NCBI GenBank assembly: GCA_016711105.1 | Contig: JADJTO010000004.1 | Location: 186,001-250,000, forward strand | DNA length: 64,000 nucleotides | Source of the DNA: Micropruina sp. | Lineage (GTDB): Bacteria > Actinomycetota > Actinomycetes > Propionibacteriales > Propionibacteriaceae | Direction: 5' to 3' | Shown here: piece after piece, positions 54,958 to 64,000 of the stretch | How positions within the stretch are numbered: position 1 is the first letter of the stretch | How the letters are laid out: every line of letters begins with the position of its first letter | Notes under the pieces: model-generated | What the model was told of the DNA's origin: nothing | Database searches by the model: none | The model's input: only the letters and a program-made list of their open reading frames with translations | Made by a program: the position numbers and the translations under genes

Positions 54958-55815
54958 CAGGGCTCCTGACTGCCAGTCGGCGATGATCCGGTGGGCAATC
55001 GATGCCGGGCCGGGCAGGCTCACCTCGCCGGAGGCGACCGCGTCGGCCAACTCGGGGCGGCTGAACCACTGGGCCGCGACGATTTCGATCCCGTCCACCC
55101 GGATCAGGGTGGACGCCGCCCGGGCCACGAAGCCGAGCATCAGGGAGCGCGGGAACGGCCAGGGCTGGCTGGCCAGGTAGCGCACCTGAGTCAATGCCAC
55201 CCCCACCTCCTCGCCAATCTCACGATGGACCGCTTGCTCGAGGGACTCACCGGCTGAGACGAATCCGGCCAGCAGGGACAGGCGTCCGGTAGGCCAGGCG
55301 GCATGGCGACCAAGCAACAATCGCTCATCGTCGTCCAGGACGGCCACGATCACGGCCGGATCGGTGCGTGGGAAGCGGTCGCGCCCACACCTGGCGCAAT
55401 GCCGTGTGTACCCCCCCGCCGTCACCACCGTCGGCGAGCCGCAAGCCCCGCAGCGGGGGGCCACTCGATGCCAGTTGACGAGGGCCAGGGCGGCGGTGGC
55501 CAGTTCAGTGTCGGTGCCGTCGAGGTGAGGCGCGAGGTCGCGCAGCGACGCGGCTTGCCCCACGGCCTCGGCCAGGACGGCAAAGCAGGGCCGCTGCGCC
55601 GCCAGGCCAACCAGGAGGTGCAGCTCAGGATCGTAGGCGCCCGAGGGACTGCTGAACCGTAGGGAGGTCCGGTTGGGCAGGCAGGCCAGATCTCCGGTCG
55701 GGGCCACGGTCAGCACCGTCGCTCCAGGGTCGGTCCAGAGCCCGGCGATCCAGTCGGGGTCGTTGCGCAGCCCCTCGACCCGATCAAGGTGTCCCGGGCT
55801 GATCCAGCTGTGCAT
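54940..55815 (-). CDS. nudC: NAD(+) diphosphatase / NAD-RNA decapping Nudix enzyme NudC
   Basis: 291 residues. An N-terminal domain is followed by a zinc ribbon (CGACG and CARCG), then the Nudix box GFVSAGESLEQAVHREIGEEVG and the NudC-specific SQPWPFPRS. It splits NADH and can remove NAD caps from RNA. Length and order are normal. Same strand as adnB-adnA, with only 9 bases between nudC and the adnB stop. Confidence 0.95.
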   Translation of the reverse strand: MHSWISPGHLDRVEGLRNDPDWIAGLWTDPGATVLTVAPTGDLACLPNRTSLRFSSPSGAYDPELHLLVGLAAQRPCFAVLAEAVGQAASLRDLAPHLDGTDTELATAALALVNWHRVAPRCGACGSPTVVTAGGYTRHCARCGRDRFPRTDPAVIVAVLDDDERLLLGRHAAWPTGRLSLLAGFVSAGESLEQAVHREIGEEVGVALTQVRYLASQPWPFPRSLMLGFVARAASTLIRVDGIEIVAAQWFSRPELADAVASGEVSLPGPASIAHRIIADWQSGALSDPFA

Positions 55816-55824
55816 GCGGCCAGG

Positions 55825-58800
55825 CTAGGCGCCCCAGCGGAGCCCTGCCACCAGGCCGGTCAGCGCCTCACGGTCCGGCAAGTCCTCCGCGACCAGCAAT
55901 CGATCGGCGCGCACGTCGTAGAACGCAGCGCGAACCAGGCGCGGATCGACCCGGCGAAGTTCGGCCCACGCCAGCCGGTAGAGCGCCAGTTGGAGCGGAT
56001 CGGAACGCATCGCAGCACCCGTCTTCCAGTCGACCACCAGAAAGCCGGGGGACTCCTCGAAGACGGCATCGATCCGACCACGGATCAGCGTGTCGCCGAG
56101 CATCAGCGCGAACGGGGACTCAGTGGCGAACGGACGCCGCTCGGCGAACTGCCCGCGACAGAAGGCCGCCGTCAGGGCCTGAAACGCCGGGTCGTCCAGG
56201 TCGGCAGCCAACTCCGCGAAGCCATCGGGGTCAAGCGCCGGTGCCGCGGCGAACCGGAGCTCAATCCACTGGTGGAATCTGCTGCCAACCTGCTGCCGGC
56301 GACTGGCCGGCCGGGGCATCGGGCGACGGAGATCATCGGCGTACCTCTCCGGCCCGCGTACTGCGCTGACCACGCCGGTGACCGACAGGTAGTCAGGCAC
56401 CACGCGTGATCGTCCGGCACCGCGGAGCGCTTCGTTGATCAACTGCGTCGCAGCGTCGTCCCAGCCGGCCACCACAGCCAGATCATCCAGGGTGGCTGGA
56501 TCATCGGACGGCTCCGAGCCCGCCCGCAGAGTCTCGCGGGCGCGATCAACGGCCGCGGCCACGGATGCCCTGCGGGCGCGGGCGTCCGGGTCTCCCAGGG
56601 CTGGCCAGGCCAAGGAGCGGTTCGAGCTGTCCAGCGGATTGACGCTGCCGGGCTCGGGGGCCGCAGCCAGAATCGTCGCGTGGGCCGCAAGGGTGAGGAA
56701 GTAGGCCGACGGGCTCCGCGGTTTCACCAACCCGTGGCTCCAGGTGTGGGTGCTGGCGACCAGGATTCGTTTGGCGCGGGTGGCGGCCACGTAGGCGAGG
56801 CGATCCTCGGCGAACTGAGCCTGTTGGGTGAGGGCCTCGGCGTACTCCTTCAGCCCGCGATCGGTGATCTCGCGCGGATGCGGAATCGCCTCGACGTCGC
56901 CGCGGAGCGTTCCGGGCACAGCTGCCGCGTTGCGGGTGTAGTTGCTGGTCACCCGCAGAGTGGGAAACACGTCCGCGGCGAGGCCCGGCAGCAGCACCAG
57001 GTGCCATTCCAGACCTTTGGCGCGGTGCACGGTGAGCAGTTTCACCGAATCGTTCGCGCTGATCACCGCGCGCTCCAGCCCCGTGCCGTGATCGCGTTCA
57101 GCGGCCAGGAAGGCCAGCAGCCCGGACAGCGACGCCTCGCCATCGACGTCCACGTAGTCGGCCACGGCATCGACGAAAGCTTGCAGTTGCGACAGCGGAG
57201 CGCCGTTGCTGGCCAACTCCACCTCCAGCCCCAGCGTGGTGATCACCCGGCGGAGCAAGTCCAGGACGGGCTCGCCGCTGTGCCGTCGCAGCCACCGCAA
57301 CTCGGCAGCGAAGGCGGCGAGCCGCTCCCGCGCCTGGTCGCTCACCTGATGTTCACCGGGGTCTTCCACTGCTTCGAGCAGGCTTGGCGTGGCCGTCCGA
57401 TCACCGCGAGCCAGAACTCGACCCAGATCAAGCAGCAGGTCCCCGGCGGGTTCCCGTGCCGACTGGCCGGCCAGCTCGGCGGCCCGACGACCAAGCACTT
57501 CCAGATCGGCGGCACCGATCGCCCACCGGCTTGAGGTGAGCAACCGGATCAGTTCGGGGTTGGCCGTGACGTCGTCGAGGAGCGTCAGGGTGGACACGAT
57601 CTCGACGATCTCGGGCACCGACAGCAGGCCACCCAGGCCAACGATTTCGACCGGGACCTCGCGCGCCTCCAGGGCCGCGTGCAGGGCCCCGATGTGCTGA
57701 TTGCGCCGGGTCAGGACTGCCACCTCGGACCAGGACGGCACCTCCCCCGCCGCCTTCGCAGCCACGATCCGGTCAGCGACGAAGGCGACCTCTTCGGGCC
57801 AAGTGTGGAAGCTGGCTACCGCCAGGCTCGCCGACGGGGCTCCAACTGGGGCGACAAGAGTCAGCCGCGCCCCCTCGAAGTTCATCGCCGGATCGGCCTG
57901 CAAGCCCCGTGCCAGGTCGTTCGCGGCATCCAGAATCTCCTGACCGCTCCGCCGGTTGACGGTCAGCGCGAACCGCCTCGCGGGTCGTTCGAGTCGGTCG
58001 GGAAAGTCGGCGGCGAAAGCGAGGATGTTGCTCGCCGCAGCCCCCCGCCAGCCGTAGATAGCCTGGCAAGGATCACCCACGGCGGTCACCGGGTGCCCCC
58101 GTCCGTGTTCGGGATCGGAACCCGAAAAGAGTCCACGGAGCAGCGCCGCCTGAGCCGAGGAGGTGTCCTGGTACTCGTCCAGGAGCACCACCCTGAACTG
58201 ATCACGGACTGCGGCGGACACGCTTGGCGCCTCAGCGGCCAACCGTGCGGCAACCGCCATTTGATCAGCGAACTCGACATACCCGAGGCTCCGTTTGAGC
58301 TCGGCGTAACTGGCCGCCAGCGCAGCGAGCTCAAGACGTTCCTCAGCGGCTGCTCGGGCGAGCCTCAACGACGCGTAGACGTCGCCCCGAGGGTTGCTGG
58401 GGGCTGCGTCCACGGAGCTGATGAAGGCGCGGGTGTGCTCTCCGAGCCGCTCCCGGCTGACCAGATGGGCAGTCATTTCGGCATCCAGCGCCAGCAGCCG
58501 CTCAGTGACGCTCTGCGGTCGGAGCCGGGAGAGGTACTCAAAAGGCCCGGCCGCCGAGGCCACGACGCGGGAGGCCAAGCGGAAGCGCGAGGCTCCGGTG
58601 ATCATCCGTGGGTCGTTCTCCACGCCGACCAGCAGCCCGTGGTCACTGACCAAGCGAGCGGCGAAGGCGTCGTAGGTCATGACCAGTTGCTCCCCAGCGT
58701 CATCGACTCCGGTGGGATCGGAGAGACCCGCCTTGGCCAGCGCTGCACGGATGCGACCGGAGAGTTCCGCTGCAGCCTTGCGGGTGAAGGTGAGCCCGAG

Positions 58801-58992
58801 AACGGCCTCGGGCCGCACGGCCCCGCTGCCGACCAGCCAGACGACCCGGGCGGCCATCACTGTGGTCTTACCCGAGCCGGCGCCGGCGATGATCACTCCG
58901 GGGCTCGACGGGGCGGTGATCGCGGTCAGTTGCTGCTCGGAGAAGGGAATCTCCAGCGCGTCGGAGACGTCCTGGCCGGTGGTGAAGGTCAT
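55825..58992 (-). CDS. adnB: AdnB subunit of the AdnAB helicase-nuclease
   Basis: 1055 residues. N-terminal SF1A motor: Walker A AGAGSGKTTVMAARV, motif II LLDEYQDTSSAQ, LTVHRAKGLEW and YVAATRAKRIL. C-terminal RecB-type nuclease: SRFHQWIELRF, GRIDAVFEE and VVDWKTG. In AdnAB the B subunit is the main motor. ATG at 58992 overlaps the adnA stop (ATGA). Confidence 0.92.
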   Translation of the reverse strand: MTFTTGQDVSDALEIPFSEQQLTAITAPSSPGVIIAGAGSGKTTVMAARVVWLVGSGAVRPEAVLGLTFTRKAAAELSGRIRAALAKAGLSDPTGVDDAGEQLVMTYDAFAARLVSDHGLLVGVENDPRMITGASRFRLASRVVASAAGPFEYLSRLRPQSVTERLLALDAEMTAHLVSRERLGEHTRAFISSVDAAPSNPRGDVYASLRLARAAAEERLELAALAASYAELKRSLGYVEFADQMAVAARLAAEAPSVSAAVRDQFRVVLLDEYQDTSSAQAALLRGLFSGSDPEHGRGHPVTAVGDPCQAIYGWRGAAASNILAFAADFPDRLERPARRFALTVNRRSGQEILDAANDLARGLQADPAMNFEGARLTLVAPVGAPSASLAVASFHTWPEEVAFVADRIVAAKAAGEVPSWSEVAVLTRRNQHIGALHAALEAREVPVEIVGLGGLLSVPEIVEIVSTLTLLDDVTANPELIRLLTSSRWAIGAADLEVLGRRAAELAGQSAREPAGDLLLDLGRVLARGDRTATPSLLEAVEDPGEHQVSDQARERLAAFAAELRWLRRHSGEPVLDLLRRVITTLGLEVELASNGAPLSQLQAFVDAVADYVDVDGEASLSGLLAFLAAERDHGTGLERAVISANDSVKLLTVHRAKGLEWHLVLLPGLAADVFPTLRVTSNYTRNAAAVPGTLRGDVEAIPHPREITDRGLKEYAEALTQQAQFAEDRLAYVAATRAKRILVASTHTWSHGLVKPRSPSAYFLTLAAHATILAAAPEPGSVNPLDSSNRSLAWPALGDPDARARRASVAAAVDRARETLRAGSEPSDDPATLDDLAVVAGWDDAATQLINEALRGAGRSRVVPDYLSVTGVVSAVRGPERYADDLRRPMPRPASRRQQVGSRFHQWIELRFAAAPALDPDGFAELAADLDDPAFQALTAAFCRGQFAERRPFATESPFALMLGDTLIRGRIDAVFEESPGFLVVDWKTGAAMRSDPLQLALYRLAWAELRRVDPRLVRAAFYDVRADRLLVAEDLPDREALTGLVAGLRWGA

Positions 58993-61900
58993 GGGGTCAC
59001 CTGCTTTCCACTCTCGGTCGAGGGGCAACTCGCAGTGAAGGCGCAGTACCGGCAGCCTCCACCGGGAGTGGCCTCGAAGTGCCCCTCCCCGATGATCTGC
59101 GCGGCCCGGGCGACCCGGGCGTGGATCCAGGTGGGATGTCGCAGGTCATCGGGATCGTCGCTCAGTTGCGGCACGTCTGACAGTGCGGCCTGCTTGAGTT
59201 GGGCGGGGAAGCCCTCCTGACTGCTGCTCTCGGGCTTGCGCAGTTGGACCAGAACTCCACCGGCGCTGGCGTGTGCGCCGTCCGCGCGGGCCGCAAAGGC
59301 GCCCGACTCGATGGCGAGTTGGTAGAGCCCGAGTTGTTCCTGCCCAGCCACCTGGGCCTTGGTCGGAACCTGCCGTCCGGTCTTGAAGTCGATCACGCGC
59401 AGCCTGCCGTCTGGCAGTCGCTCCAACCGGTCGACTGATCCAGTCAGAGTGACGCGGGTGTCGTCGACGGTCACGTCTACCTCGAAAGGCACCTCGACGC
59501 CCACCACGTCCACCCCGGAGTTCGCATCCTGCCAGGCAACAAAGCGGGCCAGGGCCTGCTCTGCCTGGTCTCGTTCACTGGCCGACATCCAGGCCGCATC
59601 AAAGGGGATCTGGTCCCAGATTCGATCCAGATTCGCGGCCAGTTCAGCTTCACTCAAACCGTCGACCCGTGCGTGTTCCACCAACAGGTGGATCACCGTG
59701 CCCAGGTTGGCTGCGCTTGAGCGGGACGCCTCGGCCTGCGCCCGGCGTCCGAGGAAGAACTGCCTCGGGCAGGACATCAGCGACTGCAACTGGGTGGCGC
59801 TGAGCCGCAGTGGGGTGCGAGCTGGGACGGTGTTCGTGGTCAGCTGCGCGATCCCCCACCAGCGGGAAGGATCGGCCTGCGGCACGAGCGGTTGGCCTTC
59901 AGGGCCAGACACTTCGGCCAACCGCGCCAATCGGGTGACCGCTGCCTCACGCAGGGACTCCGAGCACTCCGGGTCGATCGCCGTCCGACGCAGGCTGGAG
60001 ACCAGCGCGGCCAGGGTCAAGGGCCGATCCGTCGGCCGATACTCCCGGATCGGCACTCCCAGTTCGGCTAGAAACCGCGACGGCTGGTTGGCTTCGCCGT
60101 CTGAACCGGAGACCGCGGTGACCAAGAGTTGCTCACTGGCGCGGGAGCACGCGACCAGGAACAAGCGGCGTTCATCTGCCAGGCGAGCCCGATGATCGAT
60201 GGTTCCGCTCAAACCGTCACTGAGCAGGCGCTCGGCCACCAGGATGCCGCCACCGCGACCCAGATCGGGCCAGATCCCCTCCTGGACTCCGGCCACCACG
60301 ACGATCGGCCACTGTCGCCCCTTCGCTCGATGCACCGTGAGCAGGCGCACACCTCCACCCGAGGCACCATCCTCGCGTTCAGTGTCGGCCGGGATCTCCT
60401 GGGCGGCGACTTCTGCCAAGAAACCCCGCAAACCCGCCAACCCGGGCGGCTGCTCGCTCTCGGCAGCAGCGTCGAACAGTGCACAGAGCGCGTCCAGATC
60501 GGCGTCCGCCCGGCGCCCCGACTCGCCCCCTGCTTCGCTCTCGGCGCGCAACCGATCCGGCCAGGGGCTGGAGCGCCACAGCTCCCACAAAGCCTCGCTG
60601 GCCCCGGCCCCGGGCCGAACCAGGGCCTGCTCGGCCCGCTCCAAGGAATCGGCAAAACTGATCAGCGCGGACACCTCCGGAGAATCGGCAACCTCCTGCA
60701 GCTGTTGTGGATCCGACAATGCCGCGGCCATCAGCTCCGCGGAGTCCCGCAGTGGGAACGGTGACCCTGAGGCGGCCTGGTCAGCACGCTGCAACTGACG
60801 CCCCAAGGAACGCAGCGCCACGGCATCCAGCCCGGCCAAGGGGGAAGCCAACATCCGGCGGGCCTCGTCGGGGTCCATCACCCGACGACGACGGATCGCG
60901 TCCAGCGCCAGCAGCAACGGACGCACGGCCAGTTCGGCACCCAAGGGGATTTCGTCCCCGGCCACCTCCACCGCGATCCCGGTAGCGGTCAGGGCTCGGG
61001 CGATGGGGGCGATCTGCCGACGCCCGGAACGGACCAGAACCGCCATGTCTGCGTAGGGGATCCCGCGGTCGAGGTGCGCGCGGCGCAGGCCTTCCGAAAT
61101 CAGGGCCGCTTGCTCGGAATCCGACGCGCAGGTGCGCACCACCACCTCTCGGCCCGCTTCGGGCAGGCGAGATGGCCGCAGGGTCGCGGCGGCCGGTTCG
61201 GGGAGGGCGGGCAACGGGAGCCGACGAGCCACTCGGCGGACCGCGGCCTCAATGCCCGGCCGACAGCGGTATGACCCTGGCAGCACCACGGTCTGCGTCG
61301 GATCGGCCTCGCTGCCGAATGTGACCGAGAACTCGGTCAGCGCCCGGGGGTGAGCGCCCCGGAAGCGGAAGATCGCCTGATCCGGATCACCCGCCGCCAG
61401 GAGCGCGGGGCCGGCCGAGGCCAGCGCGCTGATCAACCCGATCTGCGCCGGGTCTGACTCGGGATACTCATCGACGAGCAACACGGAAAACTCCGCCCCA
61501 AGCACGGTGAGCACGGCCGGGTCGGCTAACAGGATCCGGCTGCGGTGCACCAGTTCGGCGTAGTCCATGGCACCCTCGGCGTCGAGGACGTCCAGATACT
61601 CGTCGAAGAAGCGACCCGCCGCAACCCACTCCGCGGCCCCGGCGGCGGCACCGGCCGCCACCAGGTCTTCCGGGTCGAGCCCCAACTGGCGTGCTCTGGC
61701 CAGCACCGCCCGAACCTGCCGGGCGAAACCCCGGGTGTGCACCGCGCCGGCAAGCTCCTCCGGCCACGCCCGGGGCCCGTTTCCAGCCAACAACTCCCGG
61801 ACCCGGAACTCCTGCTCGGGGGCGGTCAAGAGCCGTGGACGCCCACGTTCGGAAGGGGCGAATCTCTGGTGCAGCCACAGACAGAGGGCATGCGTGGTCA

Positions 61901-62177
61901 TCACCAGGGGGGGCGTCATCGTCCGCGCCAGCGCCCGGGTGATTCGGTTCCGGAGCTCGCTGGCGGCACGACGGGAGAAGGTGAGCAACAGAGGTTGCCG
62001 ATCCCCTGGCCGGCATTGTGCCAACCTGCGTATCGCGGCTTCGACCAGCACCGTGGTCTTGCCCGATCCCGGGCCACCGATGACCAGCATCGCCCCTCGG
62101 TCATGCCCAACCGCACGGGTCTGGGCGGCGTCCAGGGTGATCCCCGCACTGGTTCGTTGTTGCGTCACGCCAACCAT
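58989..62177 (-). CDS. adnA: AdnA subunit of the AdnAB helicase-nuclease
   Basis: 1062 residues. Walker A VIGGPGSGKTTVLVEAA; motif II reads LLVDEYPESDPAQ, with Pro where active motors have Gln; LLTVHRAKGRQWP and ACSRASEQL. The C-terminal nuclease has GSVDRLERLPDGRLRVIDFKTG and an iron-sulfur set of Cys (SLMSCPRQFF, then CRYCAFTASC), typical of FeS RecB nucleases. The altered motif II fits the known secondary role of the AdnA ATPase. ATG 62177 has AGGTGA just upstream. Confidence 0.92.
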   Translation of the reverse strand: MVGVTQQRTSAGITLDAAQTRAVGHDRGAMLVIGGPGSGKTTVLVEAAIRRLAQCRPGDRQPLLLTFSRRAASELRNRITRALARTMTPPLVMTTHALCLWLHQRFAPSERGRPRLLTAPEQEFRVRELLAGNGPRAWPEELAGAVHTRGFARQVRAVLARARQLGLDPEDLVAAGAAAGAAEWVAAGRFFDEYLDVLDAEGAMDYAELVHRSRILLADPAVLTVLGAEFSVLLVDEYPESDPAQIGLISALASAGPALLAAGDPDQAIFRFRGAHPRALTEFSVTFGSEADPTQTVVLPGSYRCRPGIEAAVRRVARRLPLPALPEPAAATLRPSRLPEAGREVVVRTCASDSEQAALISEGLRRAHLDRGIPYADMAVLVRSGRRQIAPIARALTATGIAVEVAGDEIPLGAELAVRPLLLALDAIRRRRVMDPDEARRMLASPLAGLDAVALRSLGRQLQRADQAASGSPFPLRDSAELMAAALSDPQQLQEVADSPEVSALISFADSLERAEQALVRPGAGASEALWELWRSSPWPDRLRAESEAGGESGRRADADLDALCALFDAAAESEQPPGLAGLRGFLAEVAAQEIPADTEREDGASGGGVRLLTVHRAKGRQWPIVVVAGVQEGIWPDLGRGGGILVAERLLSDGLSGTIDHRARLADERRLFLVACSRASEQLLVTAVSGSDGEANQPSRFLAELGVPIREYRPTDRPLTLAALVSSLRRTAIDPECSESLREAAVTRLARLAEVSGPEGQPLVPQADPSRWWGIAQLTTNTVPARTPLRLSATQLQSLMSCPRQFFLGRRAQAEASRSSAANLGTVIHLLVEHARVDGLSEAELAANLDRIWDQIPFDAAWMSASERDQAEQALARFVAWQDANSGVDVVGVEVPFEVDVTVDDTRVTLTGSVDRLERLPDGRLRVIDFKTGRQVPTKAQVAGQEQLGLYQLAIESGAFAARADGAHASAGGVLVQLRKPESSSQEGFPAQLKQAALSDVPQLSDDPDDLRHPTWIHARVARAAQIIGEGHFEATPGGGCRYCAFTASCPSTESGKQVTP

Positions 62178-62325
62178 GGAATCACCTGCCACCGACAAAC
62201 CGCGTGCCGCAACGTCACGCGACCAGGTTTCGCGCCCGCAGGGCGTCCTGAGCAGGGGTTGGGTTCGCCAAGGCGCCCTACCCTGGGCGGAGACTCCGGG
62301 ATCACGGGGCCAGTAGGAGGTACTC

Positions 62326-63252
62326 ATGCCCGAGGAAGTACGGATCGACGTCGCCGGTCGTCTACTGACGTTGACCAATCTGGACAAGGTGCTTTACCCG
62401 GAAGCAGGCTTCACCAAGGCGGAGGTGATCGACTACTACCATCGGATCGCCCCGGTCATGCTCCCGCACCTGGCGGATCGGGTGGTGACCCGGCTCCGCC
62501 TCCCCAACGGCACCGGGGCACCGTCCTTCTTCGAGAAGAACGCCCCGGCGGGAATCCCGGACTGGGTGCGGCGCTGCCACGTCCGGGCCAGTGATACCGA
62601 CATCCAGTACCTGGTGGTCGAGGAGGTCGGCACCTTGGTGCTGTTGGCCAACTATGCGGCGCTGGAGTTGCACACCCCGCAGTGGCGGATTCCGGCCGAC
62701 GTGACGTTCCCGCTGGTGGTTGACGGCTCGATCGCCTCCGACCTGGTCATGATCGACCTCGACCCGGGTGTTGGCACCGACCTGCCGACCCTCGCCACAG
62801 CCGCATTGATCATCGCCGCTGAACTCGCCGCGGACGGGCTGATCCCGGTGCCGAGAACCAGCGGCAACAAGGGCCTGCAGCTCCAGGCGGCGATCGCCCC
62901 CTCCGCTGCCAGCGAGGTCACGGAGTACGTGCGGAGGCTCGGCGTCGGGCTCGAGGGGCGCTACCCCGACATGTTCGTGACAACTCAGGTGATTGCGCAA
63001 CGAACCAACAAGATCCTGATCGACTTCATGCAGAACTACGCCCAGCGGAACACGATCACCAGCTATTCGCTGCGCGGCCGGGAGCGACCAAGCGTCTGCA
63101 CCCCCGTGACCTGGGACGAAGTGGCCGCGGCAACAGAGGGGGCTGGGCTGTCGTTCACCAGCGCCGAGGTCTTGGCCAGGGTGGAGCGGCACGGAGACCT
63201 GGCCGCCGAGCTTCTGGTCACCGACCGTCCGCCTCTTCCGGGGAATCCCTGA
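62326..63252 (+). CDS. LigD-type NHEJ primase-polymerase domain protein
   Basis: 308-residue archaeo-eukaryotic primase-like polymerase. Metal motif IDLDPG, HTPQW, third Asp in ILIDFMQN, and SGNKGLQL in place of the common SGSKGLHL. No ligase or nuclease domain is fused and no ku gene is in the window, so it is a stand-alone polymerase. AGGAGGT lies 4 bases before the ATG. It sits next to adnA but on the opposite strand. Confidence 0.9.
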   Translation: MPEEVRIDVAGRLLTLTNLDKVLYPEAGFTKAEVIDYYHRIAPVMLPHLADRVVTRLRLPNGTGAPSFFEKNAPAGIPDWVRRCHVRASDTDIQYLVVEEVGTLVLLANYAALELHTPQWRIPADVTFPLVVDGSIASDLVMIDLDPGVGTDLPTLATAALIIAAELAADGLIPVPRTSGNKGLQLQAAIAPSAASEVTEYVRRLGVGLEGRYPDMFVTTQVIAQRTNKILIDFMQNYAQRNTITSYSLRGRERPSVCTPVTWDEVAAATEGAGLSFTSAEVLARVERHGDLAAELLVTDRPPLPGNP

Positions 63253-63286
63253 GGGTTCCCCACCTGCCGTTGTCAGCCCGCCCCGC

Positions 63287-63292
63287 TAGATT
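63287..63292 (+). promoter_or_regulatory. -10 box upstream of telA-like gene
   Basis: TAGATT, 34 bases before the ATG at 63327; no clear -35. Confidence 0.4.
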
Positions 63293-63326
63293 GGTGGGAA
63301 CGCCGAGTACGCGAGAGGTCCGTCTT

Positions 63327-64000
63327 ATGAGCACTCCCACCCACTCCGGGGCCGCTGCTGTTGCGCCCCTTCAGCCGCCGATGGCGGCCCTGACGCTGAC
63401 CGCCCCGGAGGCACCCGCTGTGGTGACACAGACCCAGGCGCCGCAGATGGCTCCTCAGGTGGAGTCCGCCCAGGTGCCGGTCTTGGACGCCAAGGTGGAG
63501 GAGTTCATCCGGGCCCTCGACTCGGCGGAGGAGAAGTCACCCACCTTCGCAGCTCAAGCCGATGCCGTGCGCACCATGGGCGACGCCGACATCCGCAAGG
63601 CTGCCGAGACGTCGAACCGGCTGCTGAACACACCCGTCCGGGCACTGAAGGAGGGCGGCTTGGCCGAGGGGTCCAAGGTGGGCCAGACCCTGCTCCAGCT
63701 TCGCCGCACGGTTGAGGATCTCGACCCGAGCGCCGCGAAGGGGTCGCGGAAGTGGTTCGGGATGATCCCGTTCGGCCGCCAGGCGGAGGACTACTTCCGC
63801 AAGTACCAGACCTCTCAGCAGCAGTTGAACGGCATCCTGCACGCGCTGCGCAACGGCCAAGATGAGCTGACCCGCGACAACGTGGCCCTGAACATGGAGA
63901 AGCAGAATCTGTGGACCGTGATGGGACGGCTGAACCAATACGTCTACATCGCCGAACGACTGGACGGGCGGTTGAGTGCCCAGGTGGCCGAACTGGGGGT
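63327..64000 (+). CDS. toxic anion resistance protein (TelA family), 3' end missing
   Basis: At least 224 residues; the frame is open to the window end. A Pro/Ala/Gln-rich N-terminus is followed by the TelA domain with MGDADIRKAAETSNRLL, WFGMIPFGRQAEDYFRKYQ and ALNMEKQNLWTVMGRL. TelA proteins are linked to tellurite and other stress resistance through an unknown mechanism and usually occur next to TerD-like genes, which may lie further right. GAGAGG is about 8 bases before the ATG. Confidence 0.88.
   Translation, partial: MSTPTHSGAAAVAPLQPPMAALTLTAPEAPAVVTQTQAPQMAPQVESAQVPVLDAKVEEFIRALDSAEEKSPTFAAQADAVRTMGDADIRKAAETSNRLLNTPVRALKEGGLAEGSKVGQTLLQLRRTVEDLDPSAAKGSRKWFGMIPFGRQAEDYFRKYQTSQQQLNGILHALRNGQDELTRDNVALNMEKQNLWTVMGRLNQYVYIAERLDGRLSAQVAELG

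Noticed and set aside
57679..59220. 513-codon open frame antisense to adnB
   Set aside because: No recognisable domain; the overlapping adnB has all helicase and nuclease motifs.

Overview
The window is a gene-dense, GC-rich stretch of an actinobacterial chromosome. WhiB1, a PdtaS-type histidine kinase, a SigR/RsrA pair, multifunctional 2-oxoglutarate enzyme Kgd, AdnAB, UvrD2, mycoredoxin and the 24-residue ribosomal protein bL37 are all actinobacterial hallmarks. A PPA1309-family protein and the overall gene set suggest a relative of Propionibacteriaceae, but this is inference. Gene order from about 18 to 25 kb (whiB1, pdtaS, bL37, rsrA, sigR, SRAP peptidase, doxX, aroA, rsgA) and from about 35 to 62 kb (UPF0182, PDZ-Lon protease, zinc protease, YgjP, ABC1 kinase, uvrD2, mrx1, nudC, adnB, adnA) follows, as I remember it, the mycobacterial Rv3193c-Rv3228 neighbourhood.

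Layout. 0-8.2 kb: ABC-F ATPase cut by the window edge, rho, a GT87 mannosyltransferase, and an aspartate-family cluster lysA-hom-thrH on the minus strand. 8.2-10.3 kb: lipoprotein, tRNA-Arg(CCG), and a small accessory patch with a DUF6194 gene, an SRPBCC gene and the tail of a PPOX gene meeting at a rearrangement junction. 10.3-18 kb: DEAD-box helicase, kgd, DUF6104, galK and a small membrane protein. 18-25.7 kb: conserved regulatory and core block. 25.7-30.7 kb: a five-gene peptide-type ABC importer operon. 31-35 kb: initiator tRNA, a secreted Pro/Thr-rich protein and a paired M16 peptidase operon. 35-46 kb: envelope and protease genes, then DUF5679, a ThiF/TOMM-like protein and an ABC1 kinase. 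46-63 kb: a DNA-end-processing region with uvrD2, mycoredoxin, recC-recB-recD, nudC, adnB-adnA and a LigD-type polymerase. A TelA-family gene runs off the right end.

Regulation visible in the bases: GGGAAT-N18/19-GTT elements of the SigR/SigH type stand in front of sigR itself and of the mycoredoxin gene, so the thiol-stress loop and one target are both in this window. Several genes have a TANNNT box 6-8 bases before the start codon, suggesting leaderless transcripts. Four exactly 21-bp-spaced GGTGTTGTCC boxes precede the ThiF/TOMM-like gene.

Quality warning: a 57-base G run at 41428-41484 and eight apparent single-base indels in five genes between 27.8 and 48.4 kb suggest sequence errors, so the frameshifted genes (ABC permease, zinc protease, ThiF-like, mycoredoxin, recC) should not be taken as dead without checking. 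I did not find a clearly new defence or mobile system. The best candidates for undescribed biology are the phased repeats with the DUF5679-ThiF-ABC1 module, the unusual Rho ATP pocket, and the thrH-based threonine cluster.
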